Under the pieces are notes generated by a model, which worked only from the letters and a program-made list of their open reading frames with translations, was not told where the DNA came from and made no database searches. DNA of 64,000 nt from Takifugu bimaculatus (Eukaryota > Chordata > Actinopteri > Tetraodontiformes > Tetraodontidae), in assembly GCA_004026145.2 (NCBI GenBank), contig CP034990.1, positions 19,546,176 through 19,610,175 of the forward strand, read 5' to 3'. Shown here in pieces: positions 51,401 through 61,630 of the stretch. Position numbers and translations under genes: made by a program. How positions within the stretch are numbered: the first letter of the stretch is position 1; every line of letters begins with the position of its first letter.

Positions 51401-52091
51401 GAATTAAAGATGAGTATTTATCCAGACCTTGGTGTAATTACGCCTTCACTTTGAATTGCTGCTCTATGGCTCATGCATGTTTGTAATGGAATCATTGTCT
51501 TTTTTAGGGTGGAACTAATCTCGTTATTAATTATCTCGGCCCCGTTCAGCCGTTCGCTGAAAACAAATGGTTTTCCTTCAGCAATAATCTGAAAAAAAAC
51601 AGAAAATCAGGGGCCGGTAATACAACAGTCTTGCACTTTCTCACTATTTTACAGTATTTACAGGAATCATTGCACACAACTGATGTGATCTTTCCTCCGA
51701 CATGTAGAATATGAGACGAGGCAGCGCCTCCTACCAGCCTGGCAGCACAGTGTTGACCTTTGAACAGGAGATGTCTCCGGAACAGGCCAGCGCCATGCAG
51801 ACTCTCCTCTGGCATCCCAGTGACACGGAGGGCTCCTCCAACAGCGAAGGCAGCCAGGCAACAAGCGACTCTGGTCGCTACTCGCACGACGAGACAGAAA
51901 TGACCCATCTGTCGGCCGCTCTGAGCAGTGACCCGTCGGGTCGGGAGGAGAGCGGTGGGTCCGACTGTGAGGGTGCAGAGCCCGAGGCAGAGGCCAAGAA
52001 TAGGGGGGAGGACCGGGGCCGTCGCCCAGTAGAGCAGAGCAGCTCGCAGCCTGCACCTCCTCTCCAAGTGTGTGAGTCTGTAGCCGTGTGA
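36928..52091 (+). CDS. prtg: Protogenin (PRTG), DCC/neogenin-family Ig-FN3 receptor
   Basis: Single-pass cell-surface protein of the DCC/neogenin/IGDCC family, used in embryonic axis and neural development. 18 exons, about 1131 aa (human 1150): 36928-36991, 37648-37951, 41906-42050, 42452-42585, 42676-42972, 43045-43204, 43299-43546, 44621-44785, 45023-45328, 45872-46060, 49112-49207, 49291-49477, 49796-49923, 50044-50208, 50701-50871, 50951-51065, 51177-51315, 51708-52091. Order: signal peptide (exon 1), Ig1 (exon 2), Ig2 (3-4), Ig3 (5), Ig4 (6-7), five FN3 domains (7-15), transmembrane helix (exon 16, after GFYHLDQNSMTGI) and a Ser/acidic tail (TEGSSNSEGSQATSDSGR). FSELFFIKEP and SNGSLYISEVE are PRTG-like, and the NEDD4 neighbour supports PRTG over IGDCC3/4. 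Exon 2 has one extra C near 37887, which breaks the frame before the Ig1 YQCLAQNKYG motif; all other phases agree. Confidence 0.93.
38326..38450 (+). repeat. 12-bp minisatellite (GTTCCATTCCCA unit)
   Basis: About ten tandem 12-bp units in PRTG intron 2, with a few G and A substitutions at the ends. The unit is a multiple of three, so it yields open frames that are not genes. Confidence 0.95.
38761..38829. repeat. (TG)n microsatellite
   Basis: About 30 TG units in PRTG intron 2, bordered by CGTGTGTG variants. Confidence 0.95.
41405..41431. repeat. (TTG)n microsatellite
   Basis: Nine TTG units in PRTG intron 2. Confidence 0.9.
42403..42444 (+). repeat. (TG)n microsatellite at the PRTG exon 4 acceptor
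   Basis: About 21 TG units ending 7 bp before the exon 4 start at 42452; it occupies the place of the polypyrimidine tract. Confidence 0.95.
46061..49111 (+). other. prtg: PRTG intron 10
   Basis: A 3-kb intron that splits the third FN3 domain. No exon, RNA gene or repeat longer than short homopolymers is recognised. Confidence 0.4.
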
Positions 52092-52452
52092 GGCTGTGTG
52101 TGTGTGTGTGTGTGTGAGTCTGTAGCCGTGTGAGGCTGTGTGTGTGTGTGTGTGTGTGAGGCTGTAGCCGTGTGAGGCTGTGTGTGTGTGTGTGTGAGTC
52201 TGTAGCCGTGTGAGGCTGTGTGTGTGTGTGTGTGAGTCTGTAGCCGTGTGAGGCTGTGTGTGTGTGTGTGTGTGAGTCTGTAGCCGTGTGAGGCTGTGTG
52301 TGTGTGTGTGTGAGTCTGTAGCCGTGTGAGGCTGTGTGTTGTGTGTGTGTGTTGTAGATCTGTAGACCGTGTGAGGCTGTGAGTGTGTGTGTGAGTCTGT
52401 AAGCCGTGTGAGGCTGTGTGTGTGTGTGAGGCTGTAGCCGTGTGAGGCTGTG

Positions 52453-52476
<24 letters not shown>
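52069..52476 (+). repeat. Minisatellite starting in the PRTG last codons
   Basis: Ten copies of a roughly 38-42 bp unit containing GTAGCCGTGTGAGGCTG and a variable (TG)n. The first copy includes the last PRTG codons and its TGA stop at 52089-52091. Later copies carry small changes, such as GTAGACC and GTAAGCC. It ends in a GA run. On the minus strand it produces a long SHTHT-rich frame that is not a gene. Confidence 0.95.
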
Positions 52477-52486
<10 letters not shown>

Positions 52487-54620
52487 CGAGGATCAGTTTA
52501 CTTACAAAAGTTAATTCCAAGCGCAGCTTCATGTTTTTGAACGGAACACCAATGCAGGCATTGAAAAGTTGTTCCGATGGTTCCACAGACGTTGGGGGAA
52601 CGAACGGGACAAAATATCTAAAAAAGGATAAACGGAGAACACCAAAGAGAGAAGGAGGCGTTTTCCAGCTGGTGTTCCGATGGTCCAACACACAATTAAC
52701 AGCCAACAAATGCCTTTAACAGTATTAAATGTTGGCAGGAAGCGTTTTTGATTTTTATTTTTGGGAAATTCAATGAATGTCTTTTCTTGTTTTTGTGCAT
52801 TTTTTAAAAAGAAAATCTCACCCACCATGAATGTTAAAACAGTCAGAATTGTAACAAATGGGACTTTTCTGGCTTTATTTAAGAGAGTGAATCACTGGAG
52901 CGAAAGGGATCAAGATCCTTTTCACCGATTTTCTACCTGTTTCCCTTCAGGTAACAACTCTAGTGTGACGTATAGCTACGTATATGAGACGGGCTGCGTA
53001 CATCACTTTTGATACTTCCTGATGACTCCCGTCCGTCATCCCATGTTTTTTTTTTCTCTTTTTTGGAAGCTAAGGGCACTGCAACTTTCTCTTCTCCATT
53101 TGAACCTTCTCCAAATTTGAAAACAAGCAGGTTTTTTTTTTTTTAATTCACCTTTCAGATTTCACTTAAACGTTGGTTCATTACTTGCGTTGCTGTTTCG
53201 TCTCATATCTGAGGAAGATTCTCTTTGTTCTTCACATCTGTGCAGTTGCCCTTGTCATTCCGGTTCTATACTACCTCATTTAGGATTTTTATTTGATTGT
53301 TCTATTGTATTCCTTAACTCAGGGAACAAGGTTTGGTACATTTGAAAAGTCATGTAGTGTTACATGCTGATCTGACAGGGTATTTTCTCAGTGCTAAACT
53401 GTTGTCGTGTAGATTTGCTATTAGAATTTACGATGAATGTATCTCAGATTTGTGTGCCGGTAGCTCAGATGTCTGCTGTGTAGCTTCTCCTCAGGTCCTC
53501 CCGTGTTTGTTATTACAGACTTCTTCCTTTTTGTCTGTGTTAAGTTTCACACCAGAAGTGCTCGAATTAGCATGTGGGTACACAAACGCTTTATGATTGG
53601 CCTTAATGGGGGACGTTTCTCCAGCTGCTCCGCAGGAGACGTCCCGGACGAGGACACGACACGTGAAGAATGACACCAATATACGCTTCAGAGATCTATA
53701 TTTTTATTACAATGTACTACTGAGTACAAATAGTCATTTAGCTCCGGATAGTTTTTTGTTATGCTGTAGAAGAGTTTAAGATTAGCACTTGTCCGCTCAG
53801 TAGTTTTGTATTATTGTCCAATGTGCTTCGGTGACTGTCCCAAAAGATCATTTACTGGATCAACGGATCTGTGGCAGGAGGTTACGGAGGAGTGTCAAAT
53901 AATGGCAGCTGACCAAAGATGAGCTTGTGAGATTAGTCAAAGTGCTTCTCCTCAAGTAAAGCCTTGCACATTAGTGGCCTTGACCTGCAGCCTGAAGAGT
54001 GGCGACGGCTGCGGGTCGCGTTTCTGAGGAAGCCCCAGCGTGTGGCGACAGAATGGAAATTAATCAGTTTCATGCACAATTATCTTCTGGCGGAATTCCT
54101 CGAAAACCGTTGCAAACTGTATGTTTGAGGTGGAAATGTCGAGACTTAAAGACGGTATATTATATTGAGCAGCTGATGTTGGGACAGTGCATCTGTGACG
54201 TGCACCCACTGAGTTCCCACTGTACAATATAGATTCGACGGGGGATTTATTATCTACGTGTGAGTTTCCTCGGATGGTTTGAAGGTCTTGAGAAATCAAT
54301 TTAATGGATCGCTGTGGAAATGTCAGCGTGTGCACCATTTTCACATTTGTAACTTCAATCAAGTGGTTTCTGCAGAAGATTCAATCATGGGACGAGAGAC
54401 ACAATCAATTTTTGTTTCCTTGTGAAAGCAAACAATGTAAACCAAAGATTTGTTTAATGGTCACCGTTGCATATGGGCAAAAGATCCGTGCGAAATGTCA
54501 TTTCTAATGTCCTCTCACTCAGTTTATGCCTGTAAATGTTTTATAGAAGAAGAATAATCACTTATTTACAGAAAATCAAGCTTTTTCTATTTAAAATAAA
54601 TAAACGGAACCTGATCTGTC
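52477..54620 (+). other. prtg: PRTG 3' UTR
   Basis: No coding exon recognised. An AATAAA at 54595-54600 is a plausible end of PRTG transcription. The homologues of PYGO1 and DNAAF4 expected from human gene order are not visible here. Confidence 0.45.
54595..54600 (+). terminator. Polyadenylation signal, probably PRTG
   Basis: AATAAA in an AT-rich stretch about 2.5 kb after the PRTG stop, the last good signal before the CCPG1 promoter. Assigned by position. Confidence 0.4.
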
Positions 54621-55740
54621 GGTATCAATTAGGCTCTGAATTAAGCCTTAGTCGCAAATTTTATCCTTATCCTTAAATTGACACAAGTGCTACCTCATGT
54701 TTATGTATTTCTCATATTTCTGTGAATGTGGTCATATTATCATCCAACGAGAGACTGGAAACGTTCAGCCGAATGATCCCAGGAATGCTGCGGACTGTTC
54801 CTGTCCCAGTAGTGGGATAAAGCAGCTGCCTTGTTCTCAGTAATATTGTGTTTAATAATGCAGAGAGGCGCTGTGGGGTGTTTACAGTCCAACTCAGGGG
54901 TCCCACAGCTGCTCCCTACAAGACACAAAGCTGATTTCCAGTATTGAAAATTGAATGTAACTTTTTGGAATGTTTGTGTTTCTATATGTACTTTTTGAGT
55001 TGTTTTACATTTGTTTTACATGTTTTACATTTTGTCCTGTTGTCATTGTTGATAAAGTTGCTTGCAAGTTCTTTCTGTTTGTGTTTTGGTTTTTGCAAAC
55101 AAAAAACGTTTATTTTTTCCCGATTCTTAGAAAAAAGCAGTATGGGTTTTAACTTGTAAATCTTATTACAATTTATTTATTTGTCATGTAATTTTTAAAA
55201 ATATGATCATAGCCTTGACAATTCTGACTTCTGCATGCTAACATCAAGCAACGATAAATTGACAATGGATAGATTTTTAATAATTATGTTAAAGGAAAAT
55301 GCATTGACCATAACATGCATATATATGATATACATATTATATCCCATTGTCCTTAAGACTGTAAAACCTTCTGCTTCATTATACTTTTTTGCCTCAAAAT
55401 TCTTATCATTATAATGACTTATTTTGCTTGAAGCCTTCAGTGATTTGAGCATAACAGTACAGCAAAAACGATGGAAGATTATTTTATGACTGATCTGACC
55501 GAGCGACGTGGTTTAACAACAGTTGCTCCCAGCTCATAAACAGTGACCACGTGTTTTGGGGTTGGCTGTTGCAATAACGGAACGATGTGTGTGTTTTGAT
55601 TTCTAATTCTTCACACAATGCTGAAAAAGAAAGGTGACGACACCGCCTTGTTAACACTCGCTTTTCATTTAGAAGAATTAAATTGTAGGTACGCTGGCTT
55701 GTTTATGTTTTTATCCACACTGGTTATCTCCGCCCTCGCC
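54621..55740. other. Intergenic spacer before CCPG1
   Basis: AT-rich DNA with poly-T and TTTTACAT runs. I see no gene or RNA in it. Confidence 0.4.
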
Positions 55741-55767
55741 GAACTTGCTTGACCGCCGCGCTTAATT

Positions 55768-55843
55768 GTGGGAAATGTAGTTCCAACTGGGCGAGGGCTC
55801 GTTTCGAGCGGCGCCAGCCCTGGTGTATTAAACTACATTTACC
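55768..55843 (+). promoter_or_regulatory. ccpg1: CCPG1 promoter with two ZNF143-type motifs
   Basis: GTGGGAAATGTAGTT (55768-55782) is the reverse of the ACTACATTTCCC core of the ZNF143/Staf motif. AACTACATTTACC (55831-55843) is a second, inverted copy. The block is GC-rich and lies just upstream of a probable non-coding first exon ending at a GTAAGT donor (55953/55954). Confidence 0.5.
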
Positions 55844-55859
55844 GTCCGCCACCAGAAAC

Positions 55860-55953
55860 GCAGCGTCGTTAAGCGACATTGGGTGCGAAGGCGTACTGCA
55901 ACAACTCTCCAGATAGATGTAAACAGCTACATCATTGTTGCTCGTCAACACGG
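55860..55953 (+). other. ccpg1: Probable CCPG1 non-coding first exon
   Basis: GC-rich sequence ending at a consensus donor GGGTAAGTT. The start-codon exon has an acceptor (TATTCTAG) at 56677-56678, so an upstream 5' UTR exon is required and this is the best candidate. The 5' end is a guess. Confidence 0.45.
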
Positions 55954-56708
55954 GTAAGTTTTCGTCGGTTTTTTTTGTTTTTCCTTCCTGGAGTCAGAGA
56001 TTTTATGTCGCCTCTAAGGACATCAGTTACCCGCGTCCCTGGTTATATTTGAGGGGGCCGGTCATCGAGCAGGCGCTAACAATGAGCGTGTTTAGCCATC
56101 TGCGCCACAACCGCTGAAACTTTGTGCACGGACGCCGCCACGTTTCGTGCGTCGCCTCCGTTTCTGGAGACGTTTCCACGGACCTGGGCTCCAGTTCCGG
56201 CCGTGGGTCCTGCCCATAGAGGTCACTGTCCGCCCGTCTGCCTCTTTCTTTTGTTTGGTTGTTTTGAACTTTTTTGTAGCCCAAACCAATTGACAAAAAT
56301 CGCCTTTTTAAATAGATAAATAAATCTATGCATATGTTGTACGTCGCTATAAGTGTTCTTCGTGGATTTATACGTCCGAGTCAATAATGATGAAGAATTG
56401 CCGGTACATTTATCATGGAAGCGTGAAATGCGCCATTTTAAAGTATTTTACTGTACATCAAACTCATTATTTGCTGTCAATTAAAAAGTCTTTGCAATGT
56501 GTTAGTGGCTGTGGTGTTCCTGATTAAGTTATCCTCCATGACTCCATTTTCTTCTTCTATGGTCTGATATGAACGATGTGTTTATATTTGTACACTGTAG
56601 TATCTCATTTCTAACAATAGCAATCTGGTGAACTTGGATGTTGTTTTATCATCTGTCTGAACTTATTGTCTATTCTAGGTCACTGTACGTTACTGACGTC
56701 CAACAGAA

Positions 56709-59700
56709 ATGTCAGAGGCATCAAGTGACACTGAATCATCTTGTGGATGGACCATCATTAGCAATGAGGTATTAAATCTTTCTTACGTCCAGCAGTTTTA
56801 TTTGTACCACGACGTTGACGTTACATTCACTGGGAATCCAGCTCCCAAAACTGTCCGTCACAAGATTGCACGATGATTTGCTCGGACTTTTGTGGCTTTA
56901 TTGTTGCAGCGTTTTGTTGTTTATCTGCAATAAAGGTTTCAGGTATTCGTAGTTGTCGGGGTGTGATCAGGTGTTACTGTGTTTGCAGGGTTCCGATATT
57001 GAGACACTGGGAGCGGAGGCTGCTGTGGAATGTGGAACGGAGTTGTTGGAACATCCTCCAGTGGGAGAAACGAAGCTGGGGGACGCGCAGGCCCCCACAT
57101 CTACTGGCAAGAACCCCCTTTTTTAGGTTTAACAGTGAAAATAAACTATTAACTGGCTCTCAATGACCAGATTTGGTCTTAAATGTTTTCCAGTCTCCTT
57201 ATTTTCATGAATATTTGCGCTGCCCTGATTTTAATGCAATAATTTCTGTTCAGCTGACTGTGTTGAAGAAGAGCCCACTGACTCGCGTGACGAGACTCTG
57301 GTGGAACGGACCATAAATGAGACGTTGTATGAATCGGAGGTGAGACATGAAAACGCTAAATAATAATGTTTGGCTTTTGTAGCTGCCGTCCTCAGTACGT
57401 TGTGTCTTCTCAAGGACGCCCCTGATGCCGGCGAGGTGGCCCCCGTCGCCCTGCTGTCGTCCAGTGATCACTCTGACATCGTCACCCTAAACTCTCGGGA
57501 GCATGTGCACGTGGAGGAGGGGGGGGCGGAGGAAGCTTCTGATGAAGACTTGTATCTTGGCACCCCCTGCAGCAGCCAGTACACCTTCACCCCCGCTGAC
57601 ACCGGTAGGTCACGGTGTCTTTATTTCTCCAGCTGATTGCAGGAGAAACCGTGAAGCACTTCCATAAAACAACATTTTTTTCTCTCTGCATTTTTCTTCA
57701 ATGTCAAATCAGGTTTGATGTTGAGTCATTGGAAACTTCCACAGAGCCTAGTCGCCTTAGGCTGCCGTCTGAGGCGTCAGCTCACCGCAGGCAGCTCGTT
57801 TGCAGGTGGCCTGATCGTAACGAGAATGAGTTTGATGTGACGTTGCAGCAAACACCTGATCCAGCTGTTTGCTCACATGTGGGCCGCATGTCATGTTTAC
57901 GTGTGTGGAGATGTGCCAGTTGACTTTTGTTCCGACCCCTGTGTATGTTCGGCCGTCTGTCTGAAATATCTGATAAAATCCTGCAACTTTACCATGAATG
58001 TTAGTGTTGGATCTCGAATCCTTTAAATGGAATTCGAGTGATCTTCACTTTGATAGTTTGACACGTGCTTTCTTAGATATTTAGCACAAGGTAACAGCTA
58101 GAGGAGCAAATTTTGAGTAGCAACCTGTTGCTGTAACAAAACTGCAGCTCAAGATCACCTGATTCAGCAATTGGAAGCTCTGCTGTACTTTTACCTGCAT
58201 GATTAACAGACCTTTTTTGTTACCTTTAACTTATTTTTTAACGGCATGAGCCTTTTGATCAAAACATTATGTACATTTTTAGAAAAATATTTCTGTCATT
58301 TTTACCAGGAAAGCAGCCGGAAATGACAACATCAAGCAGCAGCGAGGACGAGGAAGGAAGAAGCAGCACGACTGCCGTCCGAAGACGAAGGTTGAGAAAG
58401 AATACCACAAGCGTTGTGACAGAGGACGAGGAGCTGGACATGAGCCAGCATGAGGAGGAGGAGGAGGAGGAGGAGGAGGAAGATGCAGAACAGCTGGAGA
58501 CACAAACTGATGTTAAAGCTTCTTCTCTGGGAGTCCAAAATGTAAAAGAACACAAGAGCAGCGTCCTCAACAAGTGCGTTATGGTCGCCCTCATTATCGC
58601 TCTCAGCATGGGATTTGGACACTTCCATGGTAAAAACTTTACAGGTGTTGTAAATGTCATCACGCTGTAGCTGTGTCAGAATGAGGTCATTGGACTGTTT
58701 AGCATTGTGGTTCTTATCTTCAGTGCTTATCTAAACTTACACCCGCCCCGGTTTAGCTCCCTTCACCTCCATCATTGTTACACATTTTGAATATTTCAAT
58801 GTTTCTCCCCAACAGTTCCGTCAGTGACCTGATTGTGTATAAATCTGATTTACAGGCACGATTCAAGTTCAGGAACGACAGAAACCTGCCGAGAAAATCA
58901 GACTGAGGGAGCTGGATGGCGTGAAAGACCTGCTTCAGCAGCACGTTGAAGAGCAGGCGCTGACAAACTGGGTCAGTGATCCACATTAAAGCAACAATCT
59001 CATTTTCATCAGAACAATCGCTTGTGTGCGATGAGCAGCAGATCTAAAGATCATTTGAACATCTTCTTTACGTCAGCTGTTCTTTATTTTGTCAATCCTT
59101 CGATGCAGCCGCACTAAGACGATGTCAAATTCATCAGCAATCGGTTCTTTCGTTCTCAGAAGCAGAACCTGGATGAGCTGGAAGAGCAAGTGGTTATTTC
59201 ACTCCTCGCAGAAATTGTGAACAAGTTGCAAAAAGAAAACCAGAAGCTCAGCACCAAACAGGCACAGATTCAGGTTGGTTAGTAAATTAGTTTAAGTCAC
59301 AATCACCGTGTCTTCACGCATTGGCGGCCAATTATTTTAAGGTCAAAAGGTCACTCCATGTGTCTTGGGAGCTTTAAGGTGATTAACCAACGTACTGAAA
59401 AGGGTGAAGACGCTTCGTATGTGTCCTCTCAGCTCCCAGACCTGCTACAATTATGAAGCCACTGGCTCCAACATTCACATTTGCTGTTGTATATTGTGTT
59501 TTTAGGGTTTCCTTCCCTTTTCCCTGTAAGTGGTGTTAATACTGATGTGATGTGTATTTTGATACGACAACTGTGCAGTTATGACTGTTTTTGTTCCCAT
59601 TAAGGCCCAGAGAGATTTTAAGATCAGGGAACTTGAAGCAGCAGAAGCTGGGGCCGACTCGCTGCTGTCAGAAAACCAGAAGCTGAAGGACCAGCTGGAA

Positions 59701-61073
59701 GAGGAGAAGCAACTGGTCCAAAACTTCCAGAACCAGAACCTAGATATGCAGGCGGAGGCACAGACGCTGAGGGATGAAATTTAACCAGGAAAAGGCGGCG
59801 ACAGATGAGCTGCAGACGGAGTTGAATCTCCTGAAGAGTCACATCGCTGCAGCTGATGAACAGTCGCTCTCAGAGGCCGAAGGGCTACAGACCCGCGTGA
59901 AGGAGCTGGAGAACAGACTGCATTTTGAACAGCACCGCTCCGACATGTGGGAGAGGCTGTATTTGGAAACCAAAGAAGAAAGAGCCAAAGGAGATTCCGA
60001 ACCAAAGGTGAAGAAACGAAGGTCGGGTGTGCCGCCGAAAGTGAAAGAGACGTTTGACGCTGTGAAGAACTCCACCAAGGAGTTTGTCTACTACCACAAG
60101 GAACAGATCAAAAAGGCCAAAGAAGTCATGAAGGAGAACATCAGGAGGTTTTCAGATTCTGTCAAATCAACCTTCCGAAACTTCAAGGACTCGGCCTCCA
60201 CCTTATTAGACAAAGCCAGGGGTTTTTATGACAAGAAAAATAATGGCAAGAAGGGAAAAGACACGTGGCAGCCCAGGCCTCTGCGTAAAGCCTCGCACCA
60301 ATTTCAAGATGCCTTCCAGTTCCAGAGCAGCCACAAAACTCAGAAATCGGGAGAGAGCGCTGAGAAAGATCCGAACCCCGACAGGTCGAATCTGAACGGA
60401 TGCTCCGGGGTCTTCGACTGTGCCTATCAGGAGTCCATGAGTCTTTTCAATGAAGCCATGGAGCCAATCAAAGCAGACGAGTTCCACCAGCTGCTGCGGA
60501 GCTACCTGCAGCAGGAAGCTCACACCTTCCACCACTGGAAAGACCTGGAAGTCTTTATTAGCAGCTTCTTCAACGATGGAGTGTTCGTCCACGACCTGAT
60601 GCTGTTCACAGACTTTGTCAGTGATGTTGGGGACTATCTGACCGAGATACACAAGGACGACGGGTCTGACGGCGACGTCTTCCGAGGCTTCGAGGACTAC
60701 ATCTATCGGCACTTCTTCGGGGAGGCTTATATGAAAACATATCACCCAAAGTAAGTCTCATCTGGTAACATCAGAGTCTTAGAAGGAACAGGTGGCCATA
60801 AGGACCCAGTTGATGGGAGAAGTACGAGATTATGTGTTATGTTTGGGAGTTGTTTAACTGGAGGCTTTTGTGTTTGAATCCCTCAGTGGGCCGTTTCAAG
60901 GACCTGAACCAAACCCCAAGGAGTCCAGATCAAAGCGCCATTACAAGAGGCAGCAGCGAGCCAAAGCTCGGCCCAGAGACCAGAAGTGGAGCCGGTCAAA
61001 GAAAAACGCAGCCAGAAACATTGCTGACGTGAAAATCGAACTGGGTCCGATGCCGTTTGATCCCAAATACTGA
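56709..61073 (+). CDS. ccpg1: CCPG1, ER-phagy receptor (cell cycle progression 1)
   Basis: Single-pass ER membrane protein. In mammals it links ER to autophagosomes through ATG8 proteins and FIP200 and is induced by ER stress. Coding exons: 56709-56768, 56989-57106, 57254-57339, 57415-57604, 58309-58629, 58856-58971, 59160-59273, 59605-60750, 60887-61073; about 778 aa (human 757). The N-terminus MSEASSDTESSCGWTIIS holds the LIR core WTII at residues 14-17. SDIETL (22-27) and SDIVTL (108-113) match the two FIP200-binding motifs. A poly-Glu run precedes the transmembrane segment NKCVMVALIIALSMGFGHF (about 239-257). A long luminal coiled coil then leads to SVKSTFRNFKDSAS, CSGVFDCAYQESMSLFN and EDYIYRHFFG, all CCPG1-specific. 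Intron 2 has a GC donor. One extra A in 59777-59779 breaks the frame inside exon 59605-60750 (LRDE continues as FNQEKAATDELQ). Confidence 0.93.
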
Positions 61074-61487
61074 AAATAGGTGATGCTGTTTTTGAGTTTG
61101 TGTGTTGATGCGTTCCTTATTTGAATTGACATGTTTGCACAATGTTTCCCCCCCGTTTGCTACTGAATATTCCTGCTTTTGTTCTTAATGGAGCAATTTA
61201 ATTAGATTCATGTGACAGAAGAGACTTTAAACTATGACCTGATGCGGATTTCCCGGTGAAAAGAAACTGGTTGATCACTCCGATTGATGGTTGCAAATTC
61301 CTCAATTGGGAGCTAAAATCTTAAATTTAAAAAAGAGGCCACCTGGATGTTTCAGTCTAACGGGATACTTTTATTTTAACTTGCTGCTAATGAGGTTTTT
61401 TATGGAACAGGGGTTGTACTTTGCTTTCAGAGTTACTGTGCGAGTTTCCCACAGCCGGATCCGAAACTTGCGAAACACAACTGGAAT

Positions 61488-61493
61488 ATTAAA
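61488..61493 (+). terminator. Possible CCPG1 polyadenylation signal
   Basis: ATTAAA about 415 bp after the CCPG1 stop. An AATAAA at 61646-61651 is an alternative, but it lies inside the PIGB last exon on the other strand. Confidence 0.3.
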
Positions 61494-61505
61494 TACCACC
61501 CCGAC

Positions 61506-61511
61506 TTTATT
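61506..61511 (-). terminator. Possible PIGB polyadenylation signal
   Basis: AATAAA on the minus strand about 120 bp past the PIGB stop codon. Confidence 0.4.
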
Positions 61512-61630
61512 TCTCAGCCATTTTCAAGTGCGACAGTGACAGAAATGCCTGTAAAAATGAGTTTGTTTAAACGTGAGTAGCAAAGACACATTATCCGACA
61601 GTTTCACACAGGAAAATGTTCCAGTGTTTC

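Noticed and set aside
51546..52709. Long minus-strand open frame of about 387 codons, rich in SHTHT
   Set aside because: It runs antisense through the PRTG last exon and the TG-rich minisatellite; the repeat keeps it open. No splice sites or family similarity.
53333..53596. Frame downstream of PRTG as a possible PYGO1 remnant
   Set aside because: The cysteines do not follow a PHD-finger spacing and no splice sites support it.
58259..58663. Minus-strand frame with a poly-Ser run
   Set aside because: Antisense of the CCPG1 poly-Glu exon.
61291..61539. Candidate alternative PIGB last exon on the minus strand (AFLSLSHLKMAEK text at about 61500-61545)
   Set aside because: The exon 61744-61631 gives the conserved FHTHFPEGKVGG ending, while this stretch has no such match.
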